Origin: Bacillus methanolicus | GTDB taxonomy: Bacteria; Bacillota; Bacilli; Bacillales; Cytobacillaceae | Direction of reading: 5' to 3' | Assembly: GCF_028888695.1 (NCBI RefSeq) | Contig: NZ_PNFF01000001.1 | Location: 1,063,501 to 1,127,500 of the forward strand | DNA length: 64,000 nt | Shown: positions 36,229 through 44,752 of the stretch, in pieces | How positions within the stretch are numbered: position 1 is the first letter of the stretch | How the letters are laid out: each line of letters begins with the position of its first letter | Notes under the pieces: generated by a model | What the model was told of the DNA's origin: nothing | The model's input: only the letters and a program-made list of their open reading frames with translations | The model's database searches: none | Made by a program: the position numbers and the translations under genes

Positions 36229-37610
36229 GGCTCTATAATATTTGTTGGGGTTTAAACACACTTTCGTTTGCATAAAAAATACACGCAAACATCCAATTCC
36301 TTTATACTTGAATTGTCCAGAAACAAGTTTAAAGAATGGAGTTGCGTGTATATGAATCTTATCATGAATATTCCTGGTTTAAAAGAGGTTGTCCTGACCA
36401 AAGTGGAACAAGTTGGGGAAGTTGTACAGTTTCATGTGGAGATGGAACGAAAGATGCATCGTTGCCCCCGTTGTAACAGAAGGACAAGCCGTGTTCATGA
36501 TTACCGGATCCAGAAAATCCAGCATTTGAAATGGTTTGAGCGAAAGACCCAGATTTTTTATAGACGCCGGAGATATGTATGCAGCTGCGGGAAACGTTTC
36601 TCTGAGAAAAACTCCATAGTCGAGCGCTACCAACGCACTTCCATTGAGTGGAACCAGGCCGTATCCATCCGGGCCATCAAAGGAAAGACCTTCAAGGAAA
36701 CCGCTGAGAACTATGGCACTTCTGCGTCGACGGTAGTCCGTCGGTTTGACCGCTTGGCGAGCAGTGAAATCCGTGCGGTTGAGGAATTGCCGAAAATCAT
36801 TGCCATTGACGAATACAAAGGCGATACGAAGGAAGGCAAATACCAATTAATCATAGCCGACGGGGTGACAAAAAAGCCATTGGATATCCTCCCCAATCGG
36901 TATAAAAAAACCATTAAGCAATACCTTCAAAAGCATGGAAGCCAGGTCCAAGTGGTCATTATGGATATGAACCAATCGTTTAAAGCAGCCGTCCAGGCAG
37001 CACTAGGCCGTCCGGTTATTATCGCAGATCGATTTCACTTCTGCCGATATATCTACTGGGCGCTTGATGCGGTGAGAAGGCGAGTCCAACAGGATTTTCA
37101 CGACTATGACCGTAAAAAGTGCAAGCGAATGAAACATGTCTTCCACAAGGCCAGTGACCGCCTTACAGAAGAGGAACGCTGGTATTTAGAGCGTTATCTG
37201 GATATGTCCGAGGAGCTCAGGAAGGCATACGAACTCAAAGAGGCCTATCGAGAATGGTTTACACGTGCCAAAGAGATTGGCAGGGATCAAATTGCCGTGG
37301 TGAAAGAGGAGTTAAAAGCGTTTTACCGATTGGTTGAAGCTTCGGAAATCCCTGAGATGGAGAAAGCCATAAAGACCTTTCAAAACTGGCAGACAGAAAT
37401 CCTTAACAGTTTTGTTTATGACTGTTCCAACGGATTTTTGGAAGGGATCAATAATTTAACCAAAGTACTAAAACGGAATGCCTTTGGCTTCAGAAGCTTC
37501 GAACGCTTCAGGGCTAAAATTTTATTATTACATCAGTATAAAGGAATTGGGGTTCACATTGGATAAGGGTGAGGACATAAAGTCATCACCCCAACATTTG
37601 ACGGAGAACC
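36229..37610 (+). mobile_element. ISL3-family insertion sequence, 1382 bp
   Basis: Ends are imperfect inverted repeats: left GGCTCTATAATATTTGTTGG, right (inward) GGTTCTCCGTCAAATGTTGG, both followed by GG. Flanked by perfect CATATTTA duplications (36221-36228, 37611-37618). One intact transposase gene. The undamaged duplication suggests a fairly recent insertion. Confidence 0.9.
36352..37566 (+). CDS. ISL3-family transposase
   Basis: 404 residues from the ATG giving 'MNLIMNIPGLKEVVLTKVEQ', with GGAG upstream; a longer frame to 36268 is unlikely. N-terminal zinc-ribbon with 'HRCPRCNRRTSRVHDYR' and 'YVCSCGKRF', HTH 'GKTFKETAENYGTSASTVVRRFD', and the DDE core 'IIAIDEYKGDTKEGKY' (Asp), 'VVIMDMNQSFKAAVQAALG' (Asp), and 'NGFLEGINNLTKVLKRNAFGFRSFERFR' (catalytic Glu), the ISL3 signature. 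Intact. Confidence 0.93.
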   Translation: MNLIMNIPGLKEVVLTKVEQVGEVVQFHVEMERKMHRCPRCNRRTSRVHDYRIQKIQHLKWFERKTQIFYRRRRYVCSCGKRFSEKNSIVERYQRTSIEWNQAVSIRAIKGKTFKETAENYGTSASTVVRRFDRLASSEIRAVEELPKIIAIDEYKGDTKEGKYQLIIADGVTKKPLDILPNRYKKTIKQYLQKHGSQVQVVIMDMNQSFKAAVQAALGRPVIIADRFHFCRYIYWALDAVRRRVQQDFHDYDRKKCKRMKHVFHKASDRLTEEERWYLERYLDMSEELRKAYELKEAYREWFTRAKEIGRDQIAVVKEELKAFYRLVEASEIPEMEKAIKTFQNWQTEILNSFVYDCSNGFLEGINNLTKVLKRNAFGFRSFERFRAKILLLHQYKGIGVHIG

Positions 37611-37727
37611 CATATTTAACATAAGACCATCAATAGGCTTAACACCTGACTTCATAGCATAATAACTTCCAAATGATTTAGGAAGTTGAAACACAACGTC
37701 CATCCTTAATATTTACTTAGTACATCA

Positions 37728-38192
37728 TTAGACAATATCACCCAGGTAAATGGGAACGGGTTTTTCATTTAGATAGTCTATAATATACCTTATCATCGCT
37801 TTTGGATAAAAATTGTATTGCACTAGGTTATTTAACGGAAGCCATTCTACTCCGATTTGTCCTTCATCCGGATTTATTCCGGTTTTTATTTCTTGTTGAG
37901 GGTTTTTAATATTACACAAAAATACATATTCAACCTGATGAATCATATTATCATATTGAGCAAAATCATGATTTTTTCCAATATACTCGCGTACAAAGAG
38001 CATGTCTCCTACTTCAATTTCTACTCCTAGTTCCTCCAAACATTCACGCTGAACAGTATCCCGAAGATTTTCCCCGTACTCTTGACCCCCACCTGGCAAG
38101 AAATAACACTCCCCATAAGGTTCCTTTACTTTAACGACCAATACATTATTATTTTGAATAAGTACAGCTCTTGCAGAGTTTCTAACTAACAT
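37728..38192 (-). CDS. Nudix hydrolase
   Basis: 154 residues. 'GGGQEYGENLRDTVQRECLEELGVEI' region (written in parts: GGGQEYGEN, then RECLEELGVEI) fits the Nudix box G-x5-E-x7-RE-x2-EE-x-G. It hydrolyses a nucleoside diphosphate linked to another group; substrate not predictable. Cytoplasmic. Directly upstream of the split 45-aa frame and the TPR/peptidase genes, all on the minus strand, so it may have belonged to the same operon before the IS insertion. Confidence 0.85.
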   Translation of the reverse strand: MLVRNSARAVLIQNNNVLVVKVKEPYGECYFLPGGGQEYGENLRDTVQRECLEELGVEIEVGDMLFVREYIGKNHDFAQYDNMIHQVEYVFLCNIKNPQQEIKTGINPDEGQIGVEWLPLNNLVQYNFYPKAMIRYIIDYLNEKPVPIYLGDIV

Positions 38193-38365
38193 TTTCCTCT
38201 CCCCTTATTAAGTCTATAAAATCACTGTGATTTAGTTGCATATATTAAAAATCTAGTTTACATAATGTTTCAGAACAGGATATGAAAACTATTGGAGCTG
38301 TAGTGGAGTTAATTGGAAAAGAAATTCTTCGAAATGTATGATTAATTCACACTCATTAGATAGTA

Positions 38366-38869
38366 TTAAAGATTTTTCAATTCCCTTGCCAATTTTGAAC
38401 TTCGAAGTCCTCGTTGACGAATAAAATCTTTTATTTCATCTATGCTTTGATAGGAAAGTCGAATGTGGTAGTAGTTGATATATTCAATTATTGCAAAAAC
38501 ATAAAGAAATACAAACCAATAAAAATCAATTGCATTAATTTTATATTGATATATCATTAACAGCAATCCTATTGCAATTAGGAAAAGGTTGAACCTTTTA
38601 AAGAAAACAAAAAGACGAAGTTGTCGATAAGGTAAATAAGAGTAACATTCTCGTTGAACTTGTCTATATTTAAGAAACCAATAAAAACTGCCTTGAAGCA
38701 AGATAAATTCCAATAAAACAAACGCATATAAAGACGGAAATGTAGTTAAGTAGGGTTCTGTCCACTCAAAAAGTTGTATATACATAATCCACAACATTGC
38801 AAAAGTAACAGCAGCAAATAATTCTCCTGTAAATAAACTTAATAACTTTCTCTTAACCTTTATTTTCAT
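38366..38869 (-). CDS. Four-helix integral membrane protein of unknown function
   Basis: 167 residues with four hydrophobic segments at about 12-32 ('LFAAVTFAMLWIMYIQLF'), 43-63 ('SLYAFVLLEFILLQGSFYWF'), 90-108 ('FNLFLIAIGLLLMIYQY') and 113-133 ('FYWFVFLYVFAIIEYINYY'), then a short charged tail. No family recognised. GGGGGGC-rich leader sequence precedes the ATG. Nothing nearby explains its role. Confidence 0.6.
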   Translation of the reverse strand: MKIKVKRKLLSLFTGELFAAVTFAMLWIMYIQLFEWTEPYLTTFPSLYAFVLLEFILLQGSFYWFLKYRQVQRECYSYLPYRQLRLFVFFKRFNLFLIAIGLLLMIYQYKINAIDFYWFVFLYVFAIIEYINYYHIRLSYQSIDEIKDFIRQRGLRSSKLARELKNL

Positions 38870-38971
38870 TTAACTGCCCCCCTTTTTTATAGTTTAATAA
38901 TTAACATTCACAGAGTAGCGAAGAATACTTATTAAATTTCAAAAGCAATAGACTTTATTTAATTGGGGAGA

Positions 38972-39073
38972 TTATTTTGTAATCAAATCGAAAACGCCCA
39001 TTGGATTAAAGATCAGATAAATACCTAAAAAAGTTATAATAAAAATTAAAATGATTATTACTTTATTTTTCAT
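38972..39073 (-). CDS. Small single-pass membrane peptide (33 residues)
   Basis: Starts 'MKNKVIIILIFIITFLG' behind CGGAGG five bases upstream; a longer frame to 39157 has no ribosome-binding site. Nearly all of it is one membrane segment followed by 'FNPMGVFDLITK'. Function unknown. It lies between two other small genes of unknown role on the same strand. Confidence 0.55.
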   Translation of the reverse strand: MKNKVIIILIFIITFLGIYLIFNPMGVFDLITK

Positions 39074-39159
39074 GAGAGCCTCCGGACGATAACTAATATT
39101 TATTCTTCTATTTCTAATTAAATTTCTTTGGGAAAACATGAAATATATTTCCTGCAACT

Positions 39160-39666
39160 TTAATGTCTAATTAACAAATGTATCCCCTTGAAAATTGCCA
39201 CCCATACAGGAAATGGTAAATCCAACTTATTATGAATATTAACTTTGTAGTCATATAAACTCAGAAGGGTTTTAAATATCGAGGAGATTTTATGAGCTGT
39301 GAATATTATTTCCTCGCCTTTACTCATAGTTATAGTATTAAATGCAAAAGTAGACTTTATATGATAGCTGTTCTGTTCATAAACTAAATTAAGTTCATTA
39401 AAAATAGATTCTTTCTTTAGGAGTGAAACATCTTTAACTCGTAATAATTCTTTTCCGTCTTGATTGTACACAATAAAGGCGTTATGAATAAAATTCTCTT
39501 TTGTAGATATTGCCTTGTATTTTTGTTTTCCAGAAAAAAATAAATATTTTCCAATCGGAAAACTCCACTTAGGCTGAAGTAATACTTCTTCGTTTGTTTG
39601 TGTTTCTCGAATATGAGTTTTAGTCAAATCCATAAATGAATCTTTAAAAATAAATTCATAAGTCAT
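39160..39666 (-). CDS. Hypothetical protein, possibly Tubby/LURP-one-like
   Basis: ~168 residues from ATG 39666 ('MTYEFIFKDSFMDLTKTHIR'). The alternating pattern 'FPIGKYLFFSGKQKYKAI', 'AFIVYNQDGKELLRVKDVSLL', 'YHIKSTFAFNTITMSKGEEIIFTAHKI' looks like a beta-rich LURP-one/Tubby-like fold, ending with a hydrophobic stretch 'FPVWVAIFKGIHLLI'. Such proteins may bind phospholipid. The similarity is by pattern only. 5' end is close to a decayed NERD-like fragment. Confidence 0.5.
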   Translation of the reverse strand: MTYEFIFKDSFMDLTKTHIRETQTNEEVLLQPKWSFPIGKYLFFSGKQKYKAISTKENFIHNAFIVYNQDGKELLRVKDVSLLKKESIFNELNLVYEQNSYHIKSTFAFNTITMSKGEEIIFTAHKISSIFKTLLSLYDYKVNIHNKLDLPFPVWVAIFKGIHLLIRH

Positions 39667-39683
39667 ATCGTCTTCCAATCCCC

Positions 39684-39960
39684 TTAAACCCCATTGTTAA
39701 TTTCTAATTTACTAGTAATCCGATGATCTGGAAAAAGAATCTTAAATTTCTTCACACTCCGCATTACGGAAGCTGTAACTAATTCTTCGAGCCTACATTC
39801 CTTACATATACATTTTCTTCCTTCGATACAGATAGAAAAAGACTTGCATTGAACACCAGTGATTCCTCTTCTTAGTTGGTCATAATTAAATGATGGCAAC
39901 TGTTGATAAGGAGATTCAGTAATATGTAAGAAAGAAGTTTATCCGCCAGCTTCTTTGCCA
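39684..39960 (-). pseudogene. C-terminal fragment resembling a NERD-domain protein
   Basis: 'YDQLRRGITGVQCKSFSICI' and 'KCICKECRLEELVTASVMRS' with two Cys pairs resemble the zinc-ribbon tail of NERD-domain proteins. Upstream, 'MAKKLADKLLSYI' is in another frame, so there is at least one frameshift, and the N-terminal nuclease-like domain is absent. A terminator (39990-40017) bounds it. Assignment is tentative. Confidence 0.4.
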
Positions 39961-39989
39961 TATTGAAATTAAATTCCCTTAAGAAAACC

Positions 39990-40017
39990 AAAAATCCTCC
40001 ACCGTGGGAGGATTTTT
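39990..40017 (-). terminator. Terminator after the DJ-1/PfpI gene
   Basis: AAAAATCCTCC pairs with GGAGGATTTTT across a 6-base loop; T-tracts on both strands, so it can act in both directions. On the minus strand it follows the gene ending at 40083. Confidence 0.8.
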
Positions 40018-40082
40018 AAGCAGTTATGAGACATTGACCTATGACTCCGAAAGGAAGGGTAAAAAACTGCAGGCGGCAATCA

Positions 40083-41456
40083 TTAAATAGTTTGTTTATG
40101 AGATTCGGAATTTGTCTTTCTTATGATAAATCGTCTGTCAATATAGAAAGCTGTCAACACTGCCACTAAACAAAGCAGCAACGGTATACCAAAAGCTTCA
40201 AGGGAAAACGGGCTGCCTTCAAGGGTTACATGGTTGGCACGGTACTCAAGTCGTTTTGCTCCATATTTAGCGGTTAGAATGTCCTCTTGTTTGGCTAAAT
40301 CTTCAAGCGGCGCTTCAAATACAAATCTATCTGACGAATCACTGTGCAAGAACAGAAGCTCTTTCGCCTTGCCCTGCTCGTTCCATTGTTTTATGTCCTC
40401 CGCAGCTAAAGTTTTTGCCTGCGTTCCCGGAACGAACATTTTATCAACCTTCGGGGCATTCGACATTTGATATCTGGCGATCAGGTTAAGGTGATGTTTA
40501 GTAACAATGGGCTGTTCCGAGCTTGAAATAGTAAAGACCTTTGTCGTTCCGGAAGCAGAATACGTATCAAATATCGAAGCCAATGCCCCCTCCTCAATAC
40601 CGTTATACAGCAAAACACCTGTATTTTTCTTTTTCCATTGAAATGCTAGATTTGCTATATAAACTGCTTCGCTCCGATCGATATAATAAGGGTCGATCTT
40701 TGGATTTTTGACGAAGTGGTAGGAAGGATAATGCATTTCTTTTGCAATTTTTTTTGCCATAGGTTCGCCTAATTTTTGTGAGATCACATAGAGGACGGCA
40801 TCGATTCCTGATGTTAGGCCAGCCGAAGCCACGATGTTACCGTCATGGACATACCGTAGATCCCTTTTCCAGTCAGTATCAAGATATTTCTTTTTCGTCT
40901 TATCGAAATACTGCCAGTGTATGGTTGCAGATTTCCCTTTCAATAAACCGGTGTCGGCAAGATTCGCTGCCCCGCCACAAATACTTAACAAAGTGGTATC
41001 TTTATGTTTTTGTATCCATTCCCGAACAGGTTGATATTTCTTTTTGTCAATCATAGGCATGTAAGGGATCACGATAATGTCGGGACTTTTTTCTAATAAA
41101 CGATCCATTTCTTTAAAGGAGTAGTGCGGTAATAAGTCGAGACCTCCAGTTATTGACTTCACCTTATTGTCCGGAGCAACCGCAAATACATTAAACGCAC
41201 CTGTCATAGCGAACATTTCGTACGGAACCATAAAATCAAATACTTCCGTGGTTGGATTTGATAACAGGACAGCCACTGTAGGTTTATTCGGGTCATAATC
41301 GGGTATTTCCACTTTTTGCAAAGAGGGAACGGGCTGATCGCGAACGGAGAACCAATAATCCCTCTGAGAACGGCCGAATCCGATTAATCCGATTCCCCCT
41401 ACAAATAAAACTAAAATACCTGCATAAACAACGACACGCAACAATAACCTTTTCAT
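40083..41456 (-). CDS. Membrane-anchored DJ-1/PfpI (GATase1-like) family protein
   Basis: 457 residues. N-terminal membrane anchor ('VVVYAGILVLFVGGIGLIGF') and C-terminal one ('FGIPLLLCLVAVLTAFYI'). Between them is a DJ-1/PfpI domain: 'PTVAVLLSNPTTEVFDFMVPYEMF', nucleophile elbow 'TLLSICGGAANLADTGLLKG' (Cys) and 'SATIHWQYF'. A second, degenerate copy follows ('TGVLLYNGIEEGALASIFDTY') without the Cys. The domains probably face outside. Role unknown: chaperone, hydrolase or sensor are all possible. Its promoter shares an operator-like element with the two-component operon upstream. Confidence 0.75.
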   Translation of the reverse strand: MKRLLLRVVVYAGILVLFVGGIGLIGFGRSQRDYWFSVRDQPVPSLQKVEIPDYDPNKPTVAVLLSNPTTEVFDFMVPYEMFAMTGAFNVFAVAPDNKVKSITGGLDLLPHYSFKEMDRLLEKSPDIIVIPYMPMIDKKKYQPVREWIQKHKDTTLLSICGGAANLADTGLLKGKSATIHWQYFDKTKKKYLDTDWKRDLRYVHDGNIVASAGLTSGIDAVLYVISQKLGEPMAKKIAKEMHYPSYHFVKNPKIDPYYIDRSEAVYIANLAFQWKKKNTGVLLYNGIEEGALASIFDTYSASGTTKVFTISSSEQPIVTKHHLNLIARYQMSNAPKVDKMFVPGTQAKTLAAEDIKQWNEQGKAKELLFLHSDSSDRFVFEAPLEDLAKQEDILTAKYGAKRLEYRANHVTLEGSPFSLEAFGIPLLLCLVAVLTAFYIDRRFIIRKTNSESHKQTI

Positions 41457-41503
41457 TCTTCATTCCTCCTAAAAAAATTTGTGATTTTCCTTGCCACATG
41501 TAT

Positions 41504-41535
41504 ACTATAAATCTGCTTTATGAACTCAATATGAA
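41504..41535 (-). promoter_or_regulatory. Promoter of the DJ-1/PfpI gene with direct-repeat operator
   Basis: Plus-strand TATGAAC-TCAA-TATGAAC (41519-41536), an 11-bp-spaced direct repeat, lies over the -35 region; minus-strand -10 TATAGT is at 41504-41509. The same layout occurs at 43744-43776 before the response regulator. Typical for OmpR-family binding. Confidence 0.6.
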
Positions 41536-41566
41536 CGGAATAGATAATTTAAAAAAATAAAAAAAA

Positions 41567-41579
41567 CCGCCAGTGGCGG
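41567..41579 (-). terminator. Terminator of the two-component operon
   Basis: CCGCC/GGCGG hairpin with a 3-base loop, followed on the minus strand by eight T residues, ~30 nt after the kinase stop. Confidence 0.85.
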
Positions 41580-41609
41580 AATTTAAGTTCTTTATTTTGC
41601 ATGCTTCCA

Positions 41610-42953
41610 TCACTTTGGCAGTTTAACAGTAAAAGTTGCACCTTCCCCCAGTCGTCCGGAAACTTGGATAGTGCCATTATGAATTTCTACAATTTTTTTG
41701 ACGATCGATAAACCGAGTCCATTTCCCTTCACAATACTGTTGCGAGATTTGTCAACTTTATAAAATGGCGTAAAAATATCTTCCTGTTCCTCTTCCGGTA
41801 TCCCGGGACCATTATCTGTTATGGAAACGACATTCTGATCTTCTTTCACCGCTGCTTCTATATAAATCTTACCGTGCTCCGGAGTGAATTTTATGCTATT
41901 ACTTAGTAAATTGATCCATACCTGATAGAGCTGGTCTTCATCCGCTTGAATAGTCATTGCCTCAAGCTTAAGGTCAATTTCTATTTCTTTCGCTGCCCAT
42001 TGAGGCTCCAACGCAATGACAACTTTCCGCAATTGTTCATCCAATCGATAACTGCTAACCTTCAACGGATGTGTCTCTTGTTGTAAAAAGGATAGCCGCA
42101 GCAAATTTCCACTTAACCGCGATAACCTCTCGCTCTCTTCCTCAATGATGGTTAAATAATGGAGGCGGCTTTCCTCACTCATTTTTTTCTGTTTTAACGC
42201 CTTCGTAAATCCTGAAATGGAGGTTAAAGGTGATTGAATTTCATGAGAGACGTTAGAAACGAAATCTTGCCGCATCCGATCCAGCTTAGCCAGCTCTTTC
42301 GCCATCTCGTTAAAGCTAACGGTTAAAAGACCAATTTCATCCTTTCGTTTTGTATGAAGATCAAAATCGAATTTTCCTTTCGCCATACTCTTGGTTGCAT
42401 CCGTCAATCGAAGAATCGGTTTTACGAAATAGCGTGCAGCAACTAAAATCAGCAAACTGCCGAAAAACAAAATAATGACGTACATGACATGAATGGAGTT
42501 CATGATTTCTTCCTCGACACTATTTTTCTCCACCGTAAGAAATAAAGCGTAAGGCTCCCCGTCTACATGAAATGGAAGTCCGACTATAGGAGGGTAAGCC
42601 TCCCTTTTATCAATATCTCGAGCGATTTCACCGGAAAGCACGGTCTTTATAGTAATAGGATCAACCTGTATTTCCCCATTCTTATCATCAAGGAGAGGCT
42701 TACCATCCTTATCATAAAGTTGGAGAAGGTTACCGGAAAGGCCGGAGAAGTTTTGCATAAACGGTATCAAATTAGCTGAAGGTGGAGACTCATAGGTTTG
42801 GATGAATTTTTTACCATTCGAAATTAGAATTTCTTCTACCAAATTTGTAATTCTTTCTTGATACAACAGGGAAGTAAGTATAAATGAAGTGAACAGACTC
42901 AACATGACGATGCCAACGAATATTAATACAACACGGGTATATAGTGACTTAAT
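41610..42953 (-). CDS. Sensor histidine kinase, probably with an ATT start
   Basis: Visible from Met 42905 (431 residues), but the first membrane helix continues upstream: 'IKSLYTRVVLIFVGIVMLSLF'. The only start placed well after GGAGGTG is ATT at 42951-42953, overlapping the response-regulator stop; this gives ~447 residues. Order: TM1 (~8-30), extracellular ~130 residues, TM2 ('VMYVIILFFGSLLILVAARY'), HAMP, HisKA 'FVSNVSHEIQSPLTSISGF' (phospho-His), then HATPase boxes N 'WINLLSNSIKFT', G1 'SITDNGPGIPEEE', G2 'VKGNGLGLSIVKKI'. It senses an envelope signal and phosphorylates the coupled regulator. Confidence 0.85.
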   Translation of the reverse strand: MKSLYTRVVLIFVGIVMLSLFTSFILTSLLYQERITNLVEEILISNGKKFIQTYESPPSANLIPFMQNFSGLSGNLLQLYDKDGKPLLDDKNGEIQVDPITIKTVLSGEIARDIDKREAYPPIVGLPFHVDGEPYALFLTVEKNSVEEEIMNSIHVMYVIILFFGSLLILVAARYFVKPILRLTDATKSMAKGKFDFDLHTKRKDEIGLLTVSFNEMAKELAKLDRMRQDFVSNVSHEIQSPLTSISGFTKALKQKKMSEESRLHYLTIIEEESERLSRLSGNLLRLSFLQQETHPLKVSSYRLDEQLRKVVIALEPQWAAKEIEIDLKLEAMTIQADEDQLYQVWINLLSNSIKFTPEHGKIYIEAAVKEDQNVVSITDNGPGIPEEEQEDIFTPFYKVDKSRNSIVKGNGLGLSIVKKIVEIHNGTIQVSGRLGEGATFTVKLPK

Positions 42954-43629
42954 CCCGATACACCTCCAATCGGTAACCGAGGCCGCGGATAGTTACAATC
43001 CGGAAGTCAGACTCAAATTCAGCAAACCGTTCTCTAAGCCGTTTGATATGAACATCGACGGTCCTCTCGTCTCCTTCATAATCTATGCCCCATATTTGTT
43101 CAATTAGATTGTCCCGGGTAAACAACTGTCCGGCGTAGCTGCCCAGTTTGAAAAGTAATTCGAATTCTTTCATCGGGATCGTGATCGTTTTACCGTCTTT
43201 ATATACAACCTGATAACTTTTGCGATCTAATGAAATGTCTCCAAGCTTAATCACATTGGAAGCAGCAATTCGATACCGCTTTAGTAAAGCTTTTACCCTT
43301 AGAACCAGTTCAACCGGGTCGAACGGCTTCACCAAATAATCATCCGTTCCTAGCTTAAATCCTTTAATTCGATCGCCTGTCTCCCCCTTCGCGGTTATCA
43401 TTAAAATTGGAATGTCTCCAAGTTCGCGGAGCTTCTTATATAAAACCCAGCCATCCAATTTCGGCATCATAATGTCCAAAATGACGAGATCAACTCTGTC
43501 ATTCTCCACATAATCCAGCGCATCCGCTCCATTGGATTTCTCGACAACATCCAAACCTTCATCTTCCAAATACAAACGAACCAGCTCACGGATGTGAGCT
43601 TCATCATCTACCACTAGTATCTTTGGCAA
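42949..43629 (-). CDS. OmpR-family response regulator
   Basis: 226 residues from TTG (43627-43629), 'LPKILVVDDEAHIRELVRLY', behind AAAGGGGAG. Receiver domain: acidic pair 'VVDDE', phospho-Asp in 'DLVILDIMMPKLDG', 'MITAKGE' (Thr) and 'DYLVKPFDPVEL' (Lys). C-terminal winged helix: 'ITIPMKEFELLFKLGSYAGQLFTRDNLIEQIWG' through 'RTVDVHIKRLRERF' and 'RGLGYRLEV'. Upstream of and coupled to the kinase gene. Confidence 0.92.
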   Translation of the reverse strand: MPKILVVDDEAHIRELVRLYLEDEGLDVVEKSNGADALDYVENDRVDLVILDIMMPKLDGWVLYKKLRELGDIPILMITAKGETGDRIKGFKLGTDDYLVKPFDPVELVLRVKALLKRYRIAASNVIKLGDISLDRKSYQVVYKDGKTITIPMKEFELLFKLGSYAGQLFTRDNLIEQIWGIDYEGDERTVDVHIKRLRERFAEFESDFRIVTIRGLGYRLEVYRD

Positions 43630-43743
43630 ACTGAATTCTCCCCTTTTACTTATGGTCGAACACAATCTAATTATTACATAACTTTTCCAATACTTTAATC
43701 TGATTATTAAAAATATATAATATTAATCTTATATCCTGTGGTT

Positions 43744-43776
43744 ACTATAAATTAGCTTTGTGAACTCAGTATGAAT
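43744..43776 (-). promoter_or_regulatory. Promoter of the two-component operon with direct-repeat operator
   Basis: Plus-strand TGTGAAC-TCAG-TATGAAT (43759-43776), 11-bp period, with minus-strand -10 TATAGT at 43744-43749. Offset between -10 and repeats is 15 bases, the same as at 41504-41535, pointing to autoregulation and control of the DJ-1 gene. Confidence 0.6.
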
Positions 43777-44010
43777 TGAATCGATTTTAAAAAAAGAAAA
43801 ACCATTAAGAGGAAACAATTATCCGATTGTTCTTGTGTTAATTAAACAATTCTGTCTCGTTACCCAACCAGAAATTCACAATGCTTGAAAATAAGCTGTA
43901 TACTTATAGAATTTAAATCTTTGTTTATTTTCTTGGTACCCAAAATAAAAAAAGACATGCCATTTTCTTGGACATGTCGTTCAAAGCTTATATAGCCGTT
44001 CTAATTGAAT
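43777..44010 (-). terminator. Intergenic region with UPF0158 gene terminator (43954-43978)
   Basis: GACATG/CATGTC with 13-base loop is followed on the minus strand by seven T residues, ending transcription of the UPF0158 gene at 44011. Nothing else is recognised between here and the two-component promoter. Confidence 0.7.
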
Positions 44011-44478
44011 TTATTCAATCCAGTGTATGTCATGTTTTTTACACCAATCAATTGCTATTTCTTTGTACCGTCCTTCACGAAAGACATACCACTTTTCTTC
44101 AAATCCTAAACGATAAATATGCTCCTTAAACCTTCTAAAGGCACCTCTGCCTTGAATAGCGTTTAATAATATTTTCTTATTTCTCTCATCATTAATTGTA
44201 AAGCAAAAATCCACCATCATATCATATTCATTGATATCATATTTTGTGGGGAGTCGTTTGTAATCTTCATAGTTTTCAATGACATCTATAGCAACTTTCA
44301 TAGCCTCTTGATGCCATTCCGGCAAATGTTCAAAAGAATCATCATCCTCAGCAGCCCGAAGGTCTTCCTCGGATACTGAAACTATTTCTCCAGTCTTTAC
44401 ATTTAAGTATGTATTCATACCGTCGAAATGCATTTCCATGCCATCCATTATTTCTTGTAGTTTAACTTTTTTCGCCAT
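44011..44478 (-). CDS. UPF0158 family protein
   Basis: 155 residues, 'VKLQEIMDGMEMHFDGMNTY' and 'FEHLPEWHQEAMKVAIDVIE', ending 'RGAFRRFKEHIYRLGFEEKWYVFREGRYKEIAIDWC'. The whole length matches the UPF0158 pattern, a family without an established function. Single gene with its own terminator. Confidence 0.75.
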   Translation of the reverse strand: MAKKVKLQEIMDGMEMHFDGMNTYLNVKTGEIVSVSEEDLRAAEDDDSFEHLPEWHQEAMKVAIDVIENYEDYKRLPTKYDINEYDMMVDFCFTINDERNKKILLNAIQGRGAFRRFKEHIYRLGFEEKWYVFREGRYKEIAIDWCKKHDIHWIE

Positions 44479-44582
44479 GCTTATTTACCCTTTCTAATTC
44501 GCCATTTTAATAAAATTGGTAAGTAAGGCATTCTTCATAAGAAAACACAAATACTTGCCAAGAATAAAGGGGAACCAAAAAA

Positions 44583-44614
44583 ACCTATTATGCCTGGCAG
44601 TTGACATAATAGGT
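44583..44614 (-). terminator. Terminator of the branched-chain aminotransferase gene
   Basis: ACCTATTATG pairs with CATAATAGGT across a 12-base loop, followed on the minus strand by eight T residues. Confidence 0.85.
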
Positions 44615-44752
44615 CAAATATTTATTATTTGAAAATAGCCTGCCTTTAATCAGGGAACTTGTCCAATCAAACGCAATGCCTTTGGATGCGCTCATATTTG
44701 TAAAAATACTTTTTTCGATTGCTTTTTGTGACTGAGTTTAATTCTATACACT

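Larger units (their letters stand above)
36176..37703 (-). pseudogene. 45-codon reading frame split by the ISL3 element
   Basis: Removing the IS and one copy of its 8-bp target duplication joins 37703-37619 to 36228-36176 into one uninterrupted frame: 'MDVVFQLPKSFGSYYAMKSG' ... 'MSKENTTARGNTVGV' and stop. It starts 25 nt after the Nudix stop and ends ~56 nt before the TPR start, so before insertion it was probably co-transcribed with them. No clear ribosome-binding site is seen, so it could instead be a remnant. Function unknown. Confidence 0.45.
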
